Of a DNA stretch of 64,000 bases, positions 10,535 through 19,496 are shown one piece after another. Origin of the DNA: UBA6164 sp964344155 (GTDB lineage Bacteria > Patescibacteriota > Gracilibacteria > BD1-5 > UBA6164); the NCBI GenBank assembly GCA_964344155.1, contig CAYFMG010000004.1:1-64000 (forward strand), read 5' to 3'. Under the pieces are notes generated by a model that made no database searches, was not told the DNA's origin, and worked only from the letters and a program-made list of their open reading frames with translations. The number at the start of each line of letters is the position of its first letter. Within the stretch, counting starts at the first letter, position 1. The position numbers and the translations under genes are program-made.

Positions 10535-11125
10535 CTAACTTAACTCTTTAATTACATATGGTATAATTTCTCATGCATCATTTACATCTTCTGGTAGCTC
10601 TGATATAACTCTATCTATATCACGTGGGTTATATCACATATTTGTAAGTGTTGATTTGATAGAATTTTGTAGGTCAGCAGGTATAGTTGCTGCTTTTTGA
10701 AGTGTTTCCGCGCTTGATACTATTATTCCAAAGTCTTTATCTTTTAATTCTAGTATAATTTTTTCTGCCATTTTCTTTCAGATTCACTTTATACCTTGTA
10801 TTGTTTTATTATCCTCCCCTTGTATAGCTACAAGTAGCCTTTCTATACCTAAAGATAATATTTGCATAGCTACTTTTCATCATACTCCAGAGATTTTTAT
10901 AAGCTCTGAGAAAACTTGTTTTTCTGCTTTGTCTAAAAATCAGAATAATGTTTGATTATTTTCTGTTATATGGTGATAAATATACATATTTTCCTCTTTA
11001 TCCATTGCTATTTTTGAATATGTAAGCTCATTTATTCCTATATCATATCCTACTCAAGCACTTGTTAATATTGTAACTGATGTAAAATCTAGATCTATTA
11101 TTTTTCCTGTTATATATGAAATCAT
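10535..11125 (-). CDS. ruvA: Holliday junction branch migration protein RuvA
   Basis: Junction-binding subunit of the RuvAB(C) complex, 196 residues (family about 190-205). The N-terminal OB fold begins MISYITGKIIDLDFTSVTIL. The tandem helix-hairpin-helix region includes LIKISGVGGKVAMQILS and GIKGIGKKMAEKIILEL. The C-terminal domain III that contacts RuvB is NMGYNPRDIDRVISEL. Several hairpin glycines are TGA. It is preceded by the BRO-N gene on the same strand and ends 8 bp from the relic repeat. Confidence 0.95.
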
Positions 11126-11212
11126 TGTTTATTTATTAATTTTTAAAAAATTTTTTACTGGTTTTAAGTAGTTTTGTTTACTTATTACTTTTTTTCAAGT
11201 TTGTTTTTCTAA

Positions 11213-11971
11213 TTATTTTCTAGCATTTTTTGCTATTTTTCATCACTCTTTTGAAGTATCTGAATTTTGTTTCATTCATTTAGATTTTTTATTTTCTGAT
11301 ATTTGTCTAGTCGATAATTCTGCTAATGCTGTAAAAATTAACTCTGCTTCTGTCATATGATCTCTTAGGTTTTGTTTATCTAAATTCTTTAGTTTTTTAT
11401 GTTCTTTAACTGTTAATCATGTCCATTCTGAATGTATAATATTTGTTAATATAGCAAATTCTTGTCATTTTTTTATATCATTTTCAGACCAATAATCTGT
11501 TAATTTATTTCTTGTTTCTTGTCATGACATTCTATTTGTTATCCATTTTTCACTTCTTCATAATTTTTTCCAATTTTCTCTTGCTCTATCTATTGATTTC
11601 TCCGGATTAGTTATTTCTTCCATTCTTTCACTTCATACTTTTGCTAACCACATTTTTATTGGTTCAGCTTTTTTACTTGGTACACTTTGTACCAATCTTA
11701 ATATAGTTTTTATATCTGCTACATCTGTTTTTCTCATTTTTCAATCTTTTGCCAACAATTTCAACTGGTGACACTTTGTCACCACTTCACTTCATTCTTT
11801 TCTTAATCTTTCAGATAATTTATTCCAATACTTTCTAGACTTAGAATAATCTTCTTGTTCAGTTAAAACAGCTACTATATCTATAACGGAAAAGTACCAT
11901 TTTTCATTATCTTCACTATACACTCTTCTAATTTTTTTCCCTTCAAAGAATATTAAATCATTTTTATCCAT
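11213..11971 (-). CDS. BRO-N domain protein (phage antirepressor-like)
   Basis: A 252-residue protein with an N-terminal BRO domain: FFEGKKIRRVYSEDNEKWYF, SVIDIVAVLTEQEDYSKSRK, EVVTKCHQLKLLAKDGK, TDVADIKTILRLVQSVPSKK and AEPIKMWLAKVGSERMEEI. BRO-N proteins bind DNA and occur in phages, in viruses and widely as solitary chromosomal genes, including in CPR genomes. The C-terminal half is lysine-rich and helical, with no known catalytic motif. No phage genes surround it, so whether it is a prophage remnant or domesticated is open. The gene contains two tight palindromes (see findings). Confidence 0.85.
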
Positions 11972-11992
11972 AATATTTATTAATTTTTAAAT

Positions 11993-12090
11993 TTGACTTT
12001 TGTTATAGTTTTTTATATAATATAAATACAAGTGAGGTTTTACATCTCCCCCCCCCTAAAGATTTTATTCTGTTAGGGGTTCTTTTTTTA
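11993..12090 (+). ncRNA. putative small RNA converging on the PemK toxin gene
   Basis: A plus-strand promoter with TTGACT (11993-11998), an exact 17-bp spacer and TATAAT (12016-12021) is followed by about 60 nt. It ends in a terminator: CCCCTAA (12053-12059) pairs with TTAGGGG (12073-12079), followed by a T-run to 12089. No plus-strand gene is served by it. The transcript would start near 12028 and end over the stop codon of the minus-strand PemK gene. The same layout recurs at 29455-29578. Confidence 0.6.
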
Positions 12091-12534
12091 TTTTAATATT
12101 TTAATATATTTATTCAAATAAAATTTTACTTTATTAAGAGAAACTAAGGGAATAAAGTGTTTTTTTAAAATATATCAATTTAACTTTCTTTCTAACCTTT
12201 TTAAACTAATAATTTTAAACTGATTTAATATCAAATAACTTTTTCTACTTAATCAATATTTAGTATAATTTACTAACTCTAATAAATATTTACTATTTTT
12301 TTCTTTATAAACTGTAGTTAAAGGCATAACTCATACTAAATCTCATCATAATTTATTTGAAACAATTAATACTGGTCTAATAAATTTTCAATCTTTTGAT
12401 ATTTCTCATCATATATTAATTCATATTTTACATAACCATATTTCTCATACCTTTACTCTTTTATATTTTCATTTTATATCTATTTTTTGCTTTTGTTTAT
12501 TCCAAGAGTCAAATATTTCTTTTGTTTTTTCCAT
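12088..12534 (-). CDS. PemK/MazF-family toxin-like endoribonuclease
   Basis: A 148-residue protein with the PemK fold signatures VKVGEIWLCKIGINIGGE, FIRPVLIVSNK, GVMPLTT and SRKSYLILNQFKIISLKRL. Such proteins cleave mRNA and are normally held by a small protein antitoxin just upstream. No antitoxin gene is seen here; the upstream neighbour is a membrane protein beyond a terminator. It has about 35 extra residues before the core and 25 after. A broken relative lies at 29546-29944. Both have a plus-strand small RNA converging on their 3' ends. Confidence 0.8.
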
Positions 12535-12588
12535 AATTTTTTATTTTATATACTCTTAATATATACATTTTAGAAAAATAAGCAAATA

Positions 12589-12623
12589 AAAAGTTATGAT
12601 TTAGTTAAAATCATAACTTTTTA
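12589..12623. terminator. intrinsic terminator after the VirB2-like gene
   Basis: AAAAAGTTATGATTT pairs with AAATCATAACTTTTT around a short loop. It separates the membrane protein gene from the toxin gene, so the toxin probably has its own promoter. Confidence 0.75.
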
Positions 12624-13046
12624 TTATAAATCTGAGAAATCTGAAGGAAAATTGTCTATATCTTCTATACTTGTTCCGAAATTGTTTGATTTTCAGAACA
12701 TTTTATTTCAAATTTCTTCTATTTTTTCAAAAATTCTCTTTGGTTCAGCATATTTTTCTACATCTAAACCTAATAACCTCCCTAATATAGGAAATACAAA
12801 GATAGTTAAAACTGTTACAACTATACCGATAACAGCATATCTAATAGTATTAATTGCTGGTTTGATTTTATCATCTTTACCTCATGATAAAATCAAAAGT
12901 AAACCTCACCATAGTATAAATACTATAGAAAAGATTCATGAAGCTAAAACAAATAGTGATATAAATAACAATATAAAGTCTCAAAACTCCATTGATGGTC
13001 AAAATATAGAAGCTTGACCCGCAGTATAAACAGTTTCAATAATCAT
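12624..13046 (-). CDS. small integral membrane protein, VirB2/TrbC-like
   Basis: 140 residues. Two strong hydrophobic segments (about 24-48, FILLFISLFVLASGIFSIVF; about 70-93, AVIGIVVTVLTIFVFPIL) flank a GGKDDKIKPAINTIRY turn. The layout, helix then GGLLLILSGG(K/D) then basic turn then helix, resembles the VirB2/TrbC-like pilin-type proteins frequent in CPR genomes. No other type IV secretion gene is nearby, so this is a topology-level call. The C-terminal 45 residues are soluble and Asn/Asp-rich. It follows khpA by 20 bp. Confidence 0.6.
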
Positions 13047-13065
13047 AGTAAGAGTTATTAAGTAA

Positions 13066-13302
13066 TTAATCTAAAACTTTTAAGTTTACCCTTTTATCTA
13101 TTTTCATTCAAAATAATCTTAATAGTGTTCTAATAGAATTAATTGTATTTCATCATTTTCAAATTACACCACCCATATCATCTTTATTAATTTTTAGGGT
13201 TAATAGTACTCATAATTCGTCTTCTGTTCTTTCTATTTTAATATCTTCTTTATTTTCTACTAAATTTTCAACTATAAATTGTAAAAATTCTACTTCTTTC
13301 AT
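13066..13302 (-). CDS. khpA: KH-domain RNA-binding protein KhpA
   Basis: 78 residues, a single type II KH domain with the GxxG loop in GGVIGKGGNTINSIRTLLRL. KhpA binds RNA, often with KhpB/Jag, in cell-envelope and translation control. It is directly downstream of rpsP on the same strand, the classic rpsP-khpA neighbourhood. The loop glycines are a mix of GGN and TGA codons. Confidence 0.9.
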
Positions 13303-13366
13303 AGGTTTTATTATATTAAAAAAATAATATCCTCCAAATTAAAATAAATTGAAGGATTTTTAAATA

Positions 13367-13606
13367 CTATATAGAAATATTATTTGTTTTAAGAAGTTTT
13401 TCAACTCTAGGAGAAAATTTTACTCCATTAGATACATAAGTTTTTATTTTTTCTACATCTTTGATTTTAAATTCTTTAGATATAGGATTATAAAAACCTA
13501 ATACTTCTTTATAACCGTGTTTTGCAGCAGCTGTATGTTCAGTAAGAACAACTCTAAAAAATGGCATATTTCTTTTCCCTGCTCTAGATAATCTTATTTT
13601 TAACAT
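13367..13606 (-). CDS. rpsP: 30S ribosomal protein S16
   Basis: 79 residues, the complete bS16 fold: MLKIRLSRAGKRNMPFFRVV, the AAAKHGYKEVLGFYNP loop and DVEKIKTYVSNGVKFS. No TGA codon is used; its glycines are GGN, consistent with high expression. It is followed by khpA. Confidence 0.97.
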   Translation of the reverse strand: MLKIRLSRAGKRNMPFFRVVLTEHTAAAKHGYKEVLGFYNPISKEFKIKDVEKIKTYVSNGVKFSPRVEKLLKTNNISI

Positions 13607-13722
13607 AAATCTTTGTAAATTATAAATTAGTCTTTGTAAATTTTTAAAATTGAGAGTTCAGAACCAAAAACAGTATTTTTTAACTCTAAATTTTCAATTT
13701 TTTGTTCTTTTTGTTTTAACAA

Positions 13723-13807
13723 TGGTGCCCAGACCGGGAATCGAACCCGGACTTCCGAAGAAACGAGATTTTAAGTCTCGCGTGTCTACCAATTCCACCA
13801 TCTGGGC
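13723..13807 (-). tRNA. tRNA-Leu (anticodon UAA)
   Basis: An 85-nt cloverleaf: acceptor GCCCAGA pairs with TCTGGGC, anticodon loop CTTAAAA in stem GAGA/TCTC, a long class II variable arm (CGTTTCTTCGGAAG), T-arm GGTTCGATTCC, and an encoded CCA. Confidence 0.96.
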
Positions 13808-13831
13808 CTAAACAGTTTAAAACTGTTTATT

Positions 13832-14029
13832 TTATATAACTCAGTGTTTTCTTAGTGTTCTAAGACCTTTAGCTGATACTCTAATTCTATAAGTTAATCC
13901 AGTTTCTGGATCTTTAATATTCTTATAAAATAGGTTTGGGTAAAATTTTCTTTTTGTAGCTCTCATTGAGTGAGATCTATTATTACCTACAGCTGTTTTT
14001 TTTCAAGTTATTTCACAAACTCTAGCCAT
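13832..14029 (-). CDS. rpmB: 50S ribosomal protein L28
   Basis: 65 residues beginning MARVCEITGKKTAVGNNRSH and continuing SMRATKRKFYPNLF, the bL28 signature. The ending is KGLRTLRKHGVI: a TGA after KH is read as Gly, giving three extra residues before TAA. Transcribed with rpsJ and tuf. Confidence 0.93.
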
Positions 14030-14067
14030 GTTTCTTTTTAATTATAAATTTTAAAATAAGCAAAGCA

Positions 14068-14388
14068 TTATGCTTTAATTTCAATACCAACACCATTAGG
14101 TATAGATATATCTTGTAATAATTCCATAGTTTTAGAAGAAGGTTCTAATACATCAATTAGTCTTTTGTGTCTTCTAATTTCAAATTGTTCTCTAGCATCT
14201 TTATTTACGAATGTAGATCTATTAACAGTGATTTTTTCAATTTTTGTAGGAAGAGGAATTGGTCCAACTACTTTTGCTCCTGAATCACTTGCTATCATAA
14301 CGATTTTTTTAACAGCTTCATCTAATAATCTATGATCAAAAGATTTTACACTTATTCTCATTTTTGTTGTAGTTTTTTTCGCAGACAT
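14068..14388 (-). CDS. rpsJ: 30S ribosomal protein S10
   Basis: 106 residues: KMRISVKSFDHRLLDEAVKK, VVGPIPLPTKIEKITVNRS, and EQFEIRRHKRLIDVLEPS. A complete uS10 apart from a short lysine-rich N-terminal extension. It uses no TGA. It follows tuf, as in many str-S10 operons, but is cut off here from the rest of the S10 operon: rpmB follows instead of rplC. Confidence 0.97.
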   Translation of the reverse strand: MSAKKTTTKMRISVKSFDHRLLDEAVKKIVMIASDSGAKVVGPIPLPTKIEKITVNRSTFVNKDAREQFEIRRHKRLIDVLEPSSKTMELLQDISIPNGVGIEIKA

Positions 14389-14437
14389 TTTTTCAATTAG
14401 TAACTTAAATAAATTATATATAAATATAGTCTAATTG

Positions 14438-14471
14438 CTTAGTATTAGTCATTTTTCAGACTAATACTAAG
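14438..14471 (-). other. perfect hairpin between tuf and rpsJ
   Basis: A 13-bp perfect stem (CTTAGTATTAGTC with GACTAATACTAAG) and an 8-nt loop, 19 bp after the tuf stop on the minus strand. No T-run follows, so it is unlikely to be a simple terminator. An RNA-processing or partial attenuation site is possible. Confidence 0.6.
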
Positions 14472-14490
14472 TATATTAAATCATATTTAA

Positions 14491-15681
14491 TTATGCTTTA
14501 ACTTTAGCAACAACACCAGAACCTACAGTTCTACCACCTTCTCTGATTGCAAATCTTAAACCATCTGCCATCGCGATAGGTTGTTGTAATTTAACACTCA
14601 TTTGAATGTTATCACCAGGCATAACCATTTCAACTCCTGCTGGTAATTCAATATCACCAGTTACATCAGTAGTTCTGAAGTAGAATTGAGGTTTATAACC
14701 TTTGAAGAAAGGAGTATGTCTACCACCTTCATCTTTAGTAAGGATATATACTTCAGCTTCAAATTCAGTATGTGGAGTAATACTTCCTGGTTTAGCTAAA
14801 ACTTGACCTCTTTCAACATCAGTTCTTTCTATACCTCTTAATAGGATACCAGCATTATCACCAGCTTGACCTTCGTCTAATAATTTATGGAACATTTCAA
14901 CCCCAGTAACAGTAGATTTATTAGTATCTCTGATACCAACAATTTCAACTTCTTCACCAACTTTAACGATACCAGTTTCAATTTTACCAGTAACAACTGT
15001 ACCTCTACCTTTAATTGAGAATACATCTTCAATTGGCATTAAGAAATCTTTATCAGTTGGTCTTTCTGGAACTGGTACAAATTCTTCAATAGCATTGAAT
15101 AATTCAACAATAGTTTTAGCACCATATTCTTTATCCATATCAGTAGGATTTTCTAAAGCAACTAACCCTGATCCTCTAATAATTGGAGTATCATCACCTG
15201 GGAAGTCATATTTAGATAATAAGTCTCTGATTTCCATTTCTACTAATTCAAGCATTTCTTCATCATCAACCATATCACATTTATTCATAAATACAACGAT
15301 GTAAGGTACACCTACTTGTCTAGATAATAAAATGTGTTCTCTAGTTTGAGCCATTGGACCATCAGTAGCAGCAACAATAAGGATAGCAGCATCCATTTGT
15401 GCAGCACCAGTAATCATGTTTTTAACATAATCGGCATGTCCAGGACAATCTACGTGAGCGTAGTGTCTGTTATCAGTTTCATATTCAACGTGTGAAGTAT
15501 TGATTGTTATACCTCTTGCTCTTTCTTCAGGAGCGTTATCAATAGAAGCAAAATCTCTAACTTCCCCACCTAATTTAGCAGTTAATACAGCAGAAATACC
15601 TGCAGTAGTAGTAGTTTTACCATGATCAACGTGACCAATAGTACCAATATTCATATGTGGTTTAGATCTATCAAAACTCAT
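14491..15681 (-). CDS. tuf: elongation factor Tu
   Basis: 396 residues with the full GTPase motifs: GHVDHGKTTT (G1), RGITINTSHVEY (G2), DCPGHADYVK (G3), NKCD (G4) and GSGLVALE (G5 region). Domains II and III are complete. It delivers aminoacyl-tRNA to the ribosome. Every glycine is encoded by GGN and none by TGA, unlike the metabolic genes nearby; this fits avoidance of the recoded codon in very highly expressed genes. The leader has no Shine-Dalgarno. Confidence 0.99.
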   Translation of the reverse strand: MSFDRSKPHMNIGTIGHVDHGKTTTTAGISAVLTAKLGGEVRDFASIDNAPEERARGITINTSHVEYETDNRHYAHVDCPGHADYVKNMITGAAQMDAAILIVAATDGPMAQTREHILLSRQVGVPYIVVFMNKCDMVDDEEMLELVEMEIRDLLSKYDFPGDDTPIIRGSGLVALENPTDMDKEYGAKTIVELFNAIEEFVPVPERPTDKDFLMPIEDVFSIKGRGTVVTGKIETGIVKVGEEVEIVGIRDTNKSTVTGVEMFHKLLDEGQAGDNAGILLRGIERTDVERGQVLAKPGSITPHTEFEAEVYILTKDEGGRHTPFFKGYKPQFYFRTTDVTGDIELPAGVEMVMPGDNIQMSVKLQQPIAMADGLRFAIREGGRTVGSGVVAKVKA

Positions 15682-15756
15682 AATAATATTTGTTTAATAA
15701 TAAAATAAATAAAAGTATTAAAACTTTAATAATATAATTAAAAAAAGGAATAATTC

Positions 15757-15843
15757 TTACTTTCTTGTTTTCCTAACTTTTTTTTCAATTAGAGCTAATG
15801 CTCTTCTTAATTTTCTGTGCGTGTGTCCTGTTAATCTTGGCAT
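15757..15843 (-). CDS. 28-residue basic protein upstream of tuf
   Basis: Reads MPRLTGHTHRKLRRALALIE and then KKVRKTRK. It is very basic, with 15 Lys, Arg or His in 28. Its ATG is separated by one base from the stop of the preceding small gene. It resembles tiny ribosomal proteins in composition and location, but I cannot assign a family. Confidence 0.5.
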   Translation of the reverse strand: MPRLTGHTHRKLRRALALIEKKVRKTRK

Positions 15844-15844
15844 A

Positions 15845-16054
15845 CTATATTTTGTTAAGATTTATTTGGTATTTTTTTAGTTTTACAGAAACTATTCTCA
15901 TAGCATTAAGTAACCATTTAGTTTCTCATTCAAACTCTATTCTTTTTTGCAGTTTTTTATAATGACTTATAGCTTTCCCAACTTTACCTCAAGTTTTCGG
16001 TCATTTCTTATTAACTGCGTAATTTAATCTTCTCGGTCTTTTGTTAGCAGGCAT
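15845..16054 (-). CDS. 69-residue basic protein, possibly ribosome-associated
   Basis: Starts MPANKRPRRLNYAVNKKGPK and continues with a Gly/Lys-rich turn and an amphipathic helix (HYKKLQKRIEFEGETKWLLNAM). It is highly basic with no recognised domain. It sits between tRNA-Ala and the 28-residue gene upstream of tuf, all on one strand, which suggests a translation-related role. Three glycines are TGA. Confidence 0.55.
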
Positions 16055-16084
16055 TATAACAAAAATTACAATTTAAAATAAAAA

Positions 16085-16161
16085 TGGTGGAGTCTAGGAG
16101 AGTCGAACTCCTGACCTCCTGCGTGCAAGGCAGGCGCTCTAGCCAACTGAGCTAAGACCCC
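16085..16161 (-). tRNA. tRNA-Ala (anticodon UGC)
   Basis: A 77-nt cloverleaf: acceptor GGGGTCT pairs with AGACTCC including the G3-U70 wobble that identifies tRNA-Ala. Anticodon loop CTTGCAC, T-loop GTTCGACTC, CCA encoded. Confidence 0.97.
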
Positions 16162-16249
16162 AAATATGTATAAATAAAACACAAGCCATTTACTTTCGCC
16201 TCATTATAAATGATTATAAAAAATATATGTTTTGTATTTATGTATTTAA

Positions 16250-16328
16250 TGGCGGACACGACGGGACTCGAACCCGCGACCTCTGCAGTGACAGTGCAGC
16301 GCTCTAACCAAAACTGAGCTACGCATCC
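16250..16328 (-). tRNA. tRNA-Asp (anticodon GUC)
   Basis: Acceptor GGATGCG pairs with CGTGTCC, using G-U pairs. Anticodon stem CTGCA/TGCAG with loop CTGTCAC, T-arm GGTTCGAGTCC, CCA encoded. The D-loop is slightly long (CAGTTTTGGTTA). Confidence 0.93.
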
Positions 16329-16393
16329 ACTTGTAATGCAGGAGGGAGTATATTAAAAAAAATATTAAAAGCAAATTTTTTTTTTGACTTTTT

Positions 16394-17287
16394 TTATTTT
16401 AAATACTTTTTTGAAGAAAGAAACCCTGCAAAAGCCCCTATAAATACGAATAAAAGTCATTCTATAAACAATAGTGAATTTGGGAAAGAAAATGTGTATA
16501 ATCATTCAAAACGTCCATTTATGTTGTTCAAAATAATTATAAATACAAATAAACTGAATAAAAACGCTATAAAAGAGTATATAGATCATTGCATTACAAA
16601 TGGTCCATATATAAATTGTTTTCCTCATCATACTAATCTAGTTATATATATTTCATCTTTATAGTAATATATAAAGTTTCATATAACTGAATAGATTATT
16701 ATAGAAATAGATACTAAGAAGATAGTGATTATAACATAAAGTCATAATTGTAATATATTTAGTATACTTATTATATTTGTTATTTTATCATACTGAGATG
16801 TATAGTTTGCAAAGTATTCTTTATCAGCATCTTCTTGAGATAGTAAAAACAACTTAGATTCTATTATTGAATTCAAGCTAGCGTATTGATCTAGTCATAT
16901 GTTTGATAATACTATTGTTTCTGGTAGCGGGTTACTTCTTTCTAGTATTTTTACTAAGTCTGGTTCTTTTAATCTTATTTCTTCTAGTATATCTTCTTTT
17001 GTTTTGTATTCTATTCAAATACTATTCCCTTCTTTTGAATCTACTTTTTTTATATCTTCTATTAGGTCTATTACTTCTATTGTATTTTTATCATATTCTT
17101 CTTCTAAGTATAGAGATATAGTAAGTTTTGAATTTATTCAGTCTATTAGTTTAAAACTCACATCATGTAAAACTACTAATATATTGATAAAAAACATAAG
17201 TAGTGTTAAAACTAGTATTGATGACAAACTAAGAAATTTATTTCTGAGTATATTTTTTATAGAGTACTTAGATATACGTGCTAGCAT
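16394..17287 (-). CDS. ftsX: cell division ABC-transporter-like protein FtsX
   Basis: 297 residues with the FtsX topology. A cytoplasmic N-terminus (MLARISKYSIKNILRNKFLS) leads into the first membrane helix (about 20-42). An extracellular domain (ISLYLEEEYDKN, EYKTKEDILEEIRL, NPLPETIVL) follows, then three more helices (about 170-290). The YITRLVGGGKQFIYGPFVMQ stretch before the third helix is typical. FtsX with FtsE activates peptidoglycan hydrolases at division. No ftsE is adjacent. Confidence 0.9.
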
Positions 17288-17365
17288 TTTTTATTTATTT
17301 AGGTTTTAATTTTGATAATTAGTTTAATTAAAATAGTGGTTTTTGCAAATAAAATTTTTCTTAAT

Positions 17366-17400
17366 AAAAAACTAGTAATTTAAAATTACTAGTTTTTTAA
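17366..17400 (-). terminator. intrinsic terminator overlapping the stop of the 647-residue gene
   Basis: AAAAAACTAGTAATTT pairs with AAATTACTAGTTTTTT. The stop codon lies in the distal arm. Confidence 0.7.
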
Positions 17401-19340
17401 TCACTAAATTTTTCCACTAATTCAGATACCCATTTTTTTATACTAAAACCTTGTTCTTGCTCTTTTTTTAATTCTTCTTGTAACTCATCATATAATCAGG
17501 CTTTTTTTAACATTACATCAACCTCTTTTCTTTCTTCAGCTTTTAATGATTGATAAAATCAAGCAAATACAAATAAAGCTGTAGATCATATTATTCCTTT
17601 GGCATATTTTAATACACTAACAAGTCTTCATATTGGAGTGACTTTGAATAAAGCTAAAAGGCTAGCTGTTGCAGCGGCAGATACTTCAAATTCATTTCAT
17701 TCTATTTTTGTTCATATTCAATCAGTTGTTATTCAAATAGCTTTTTTAAGATCTTCCCACATTGTTTTATCTATAAATTTTCTGGTAAGTAGTTTTAATA
17801 ATTTTTTATCTTCTTTTTTTACATAATCTTCTTCCTCTGAGCTTAGATTTTCTGATAATCTAGTAATATAAGCTCATTGTAATCATTTCTCATCAAGACC
17901 ATTATAAATCCATATATAAACTAATGACGATTTAATAGAATCAATAGCTTGTGGTCAACTAGGTGTTTCTCAAGAAAATAAAACATATAATTGGATTATA
18001 TCTTTAAAACTAGTTTCTTTTGAAATATTTGTTTGTTCTCATAAAGTATATCTAGAATTATTTAATATATTCTCTATAACAAAGTTTTTAAAATCAAATA
18101 ACCTATCTATATATATTTTTTCTTGCTCAGTTAATTCTAATTTTGATAAAAATTCTTCTTTTGTCATATTTTTACTACTAGAAGCTGTTAATTCTTCTAA
18201 GTCATCTAATTTTAGAAGTAACTCTTTTGGTATTACCTCTTTTTCATACTCACTTAAATCTTCTTTTATATCATCAAAAGATATATCTAACCTATAGTCT
18301 AATAAGTTTGATATTACATCTTCTCATAGTTTTCAAAAGTTACCTAAAGCTATAGCTGAAAAGCTAGATATAGATACAGATAAAAGGATTAATAAGTCTT
18401 CTATTTTTAGTTTTTTCCAGTCAAAATTACTAGTATCTCATAAATCTAGATTTGATAATATTTTTCTTGAACTTTCTTTAGATAATAATTTATCTATATT
18501 TTTTTGAGTTAAAATATTTTCAAAAATAGTTTCTGAGTCCACACCTAAAACTGTTTTTTTAACTTTATCTAAATTTTCTCTTGAAAAATCATCAGTTTGA
18601 ATGTAATCAAAAGAACTTAATCCATTATATGTTTGTTGTTTTATAGCATCAAATACATAAAATGTATTATCACTTGCATCAGAGAAAATTTCATCTGATC
18701 ACATTTCTTGTACTATGAGTTTTCAAATACCAAAGTGTGTATTTTTTTTATCTTCTATACTTACCTCTTTTTGCTCTGATTGTTTTTCTACTTGTTGTTT
18801 TTTTTCAGGTACAACAGCAGTAACAGCATTTGTTATAGTTTCAGGTAATTCAGTTTGGATATCAGCTAATCATTTTAATTCATTTTTATAATCATTATAT
18901 CAAAATATTCATAAAATCATGCTTGAGAAAAATCACATAACTTTTTTAAAGAAACCTGTTTCTTCTTTTTCATATTCTTCAGCTGATTCTAGCATTCAAA
19001 CTAAAATACCTCAGATAATAGGAGTATCTGATAATTTTTTTATGTAAGCATCTTTTATTTTTTGTTTTTTATCTGTTATAGTTTCTCATCTTTGAGTTGT
19101 TTCGTTTCAAGAATCTAGATCCAAAACAGCTTTTTTAAAAGCTTCAAACCTATCAGCAAATTTTTGTTCTTTTTTATCTATTCTCTCTTCTAATACAGAT
19201 AATCTATACTCAGGGTCTTGTTTTATTTTTTCATACTTTTCTTTAAAAGATGTATCGTCATCTATTTTTATTCTTTGCTCTACTTTTTGATATTCATCTT
19301 CATTGAAATGTACATTTAAGACTTCTCTATTTATAGCCAT
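17397..19340 (-). CDS. large helical protein of unknown function, weak membrane association
   Basis: 647 residues, family not recognised. The N-terminal 80 residues are charged coiled coil (NEDEYQKVEQRIKIDDDTSF). A Gly/Ile-rich segment follows (TPIIGGILVGMLES), then a hydrophobic stretch (FFKKVMGFFSSMILGIFGY, about 125-143). A second hydrophobic patch near residues 575-600 contains TASLLALFKVTPIGRLVSVL and IGSTALFVFAGFY. The rest is Glu/Lys/Ser-rich helix. It is divergent from three other large unknown proteins at 19.5-26.2 kb, with a similar build and mainly TGA glycines. The group looks lineage-specific. Confidence 0.75.
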
Positions 19341-19432
19341 TTGTTTTTAATATTAATATTTATATGACTATAGTCTATCATAAAAATTAAAATAAAACAA
19401 AAAAGATATATTTTTTCATACATGCTATTTTT

Positions 19433-19462
19433 TTGACAAGTCTTATATAAATATGATAAAAT
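19433..19462 (+). promoter_or_regulatory. promoter of the 19.5-24.0 kb operon
   Basis: A perfect TTGACA (19433-19438), an 18-bp spacer and TAAAAT (19457-19462), 34 bp before the first ATG. Confidence 0.65.
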
Positions 19463-19496
19463 AATAAGGAATTTTAAATATTTAATAATAAATTAT

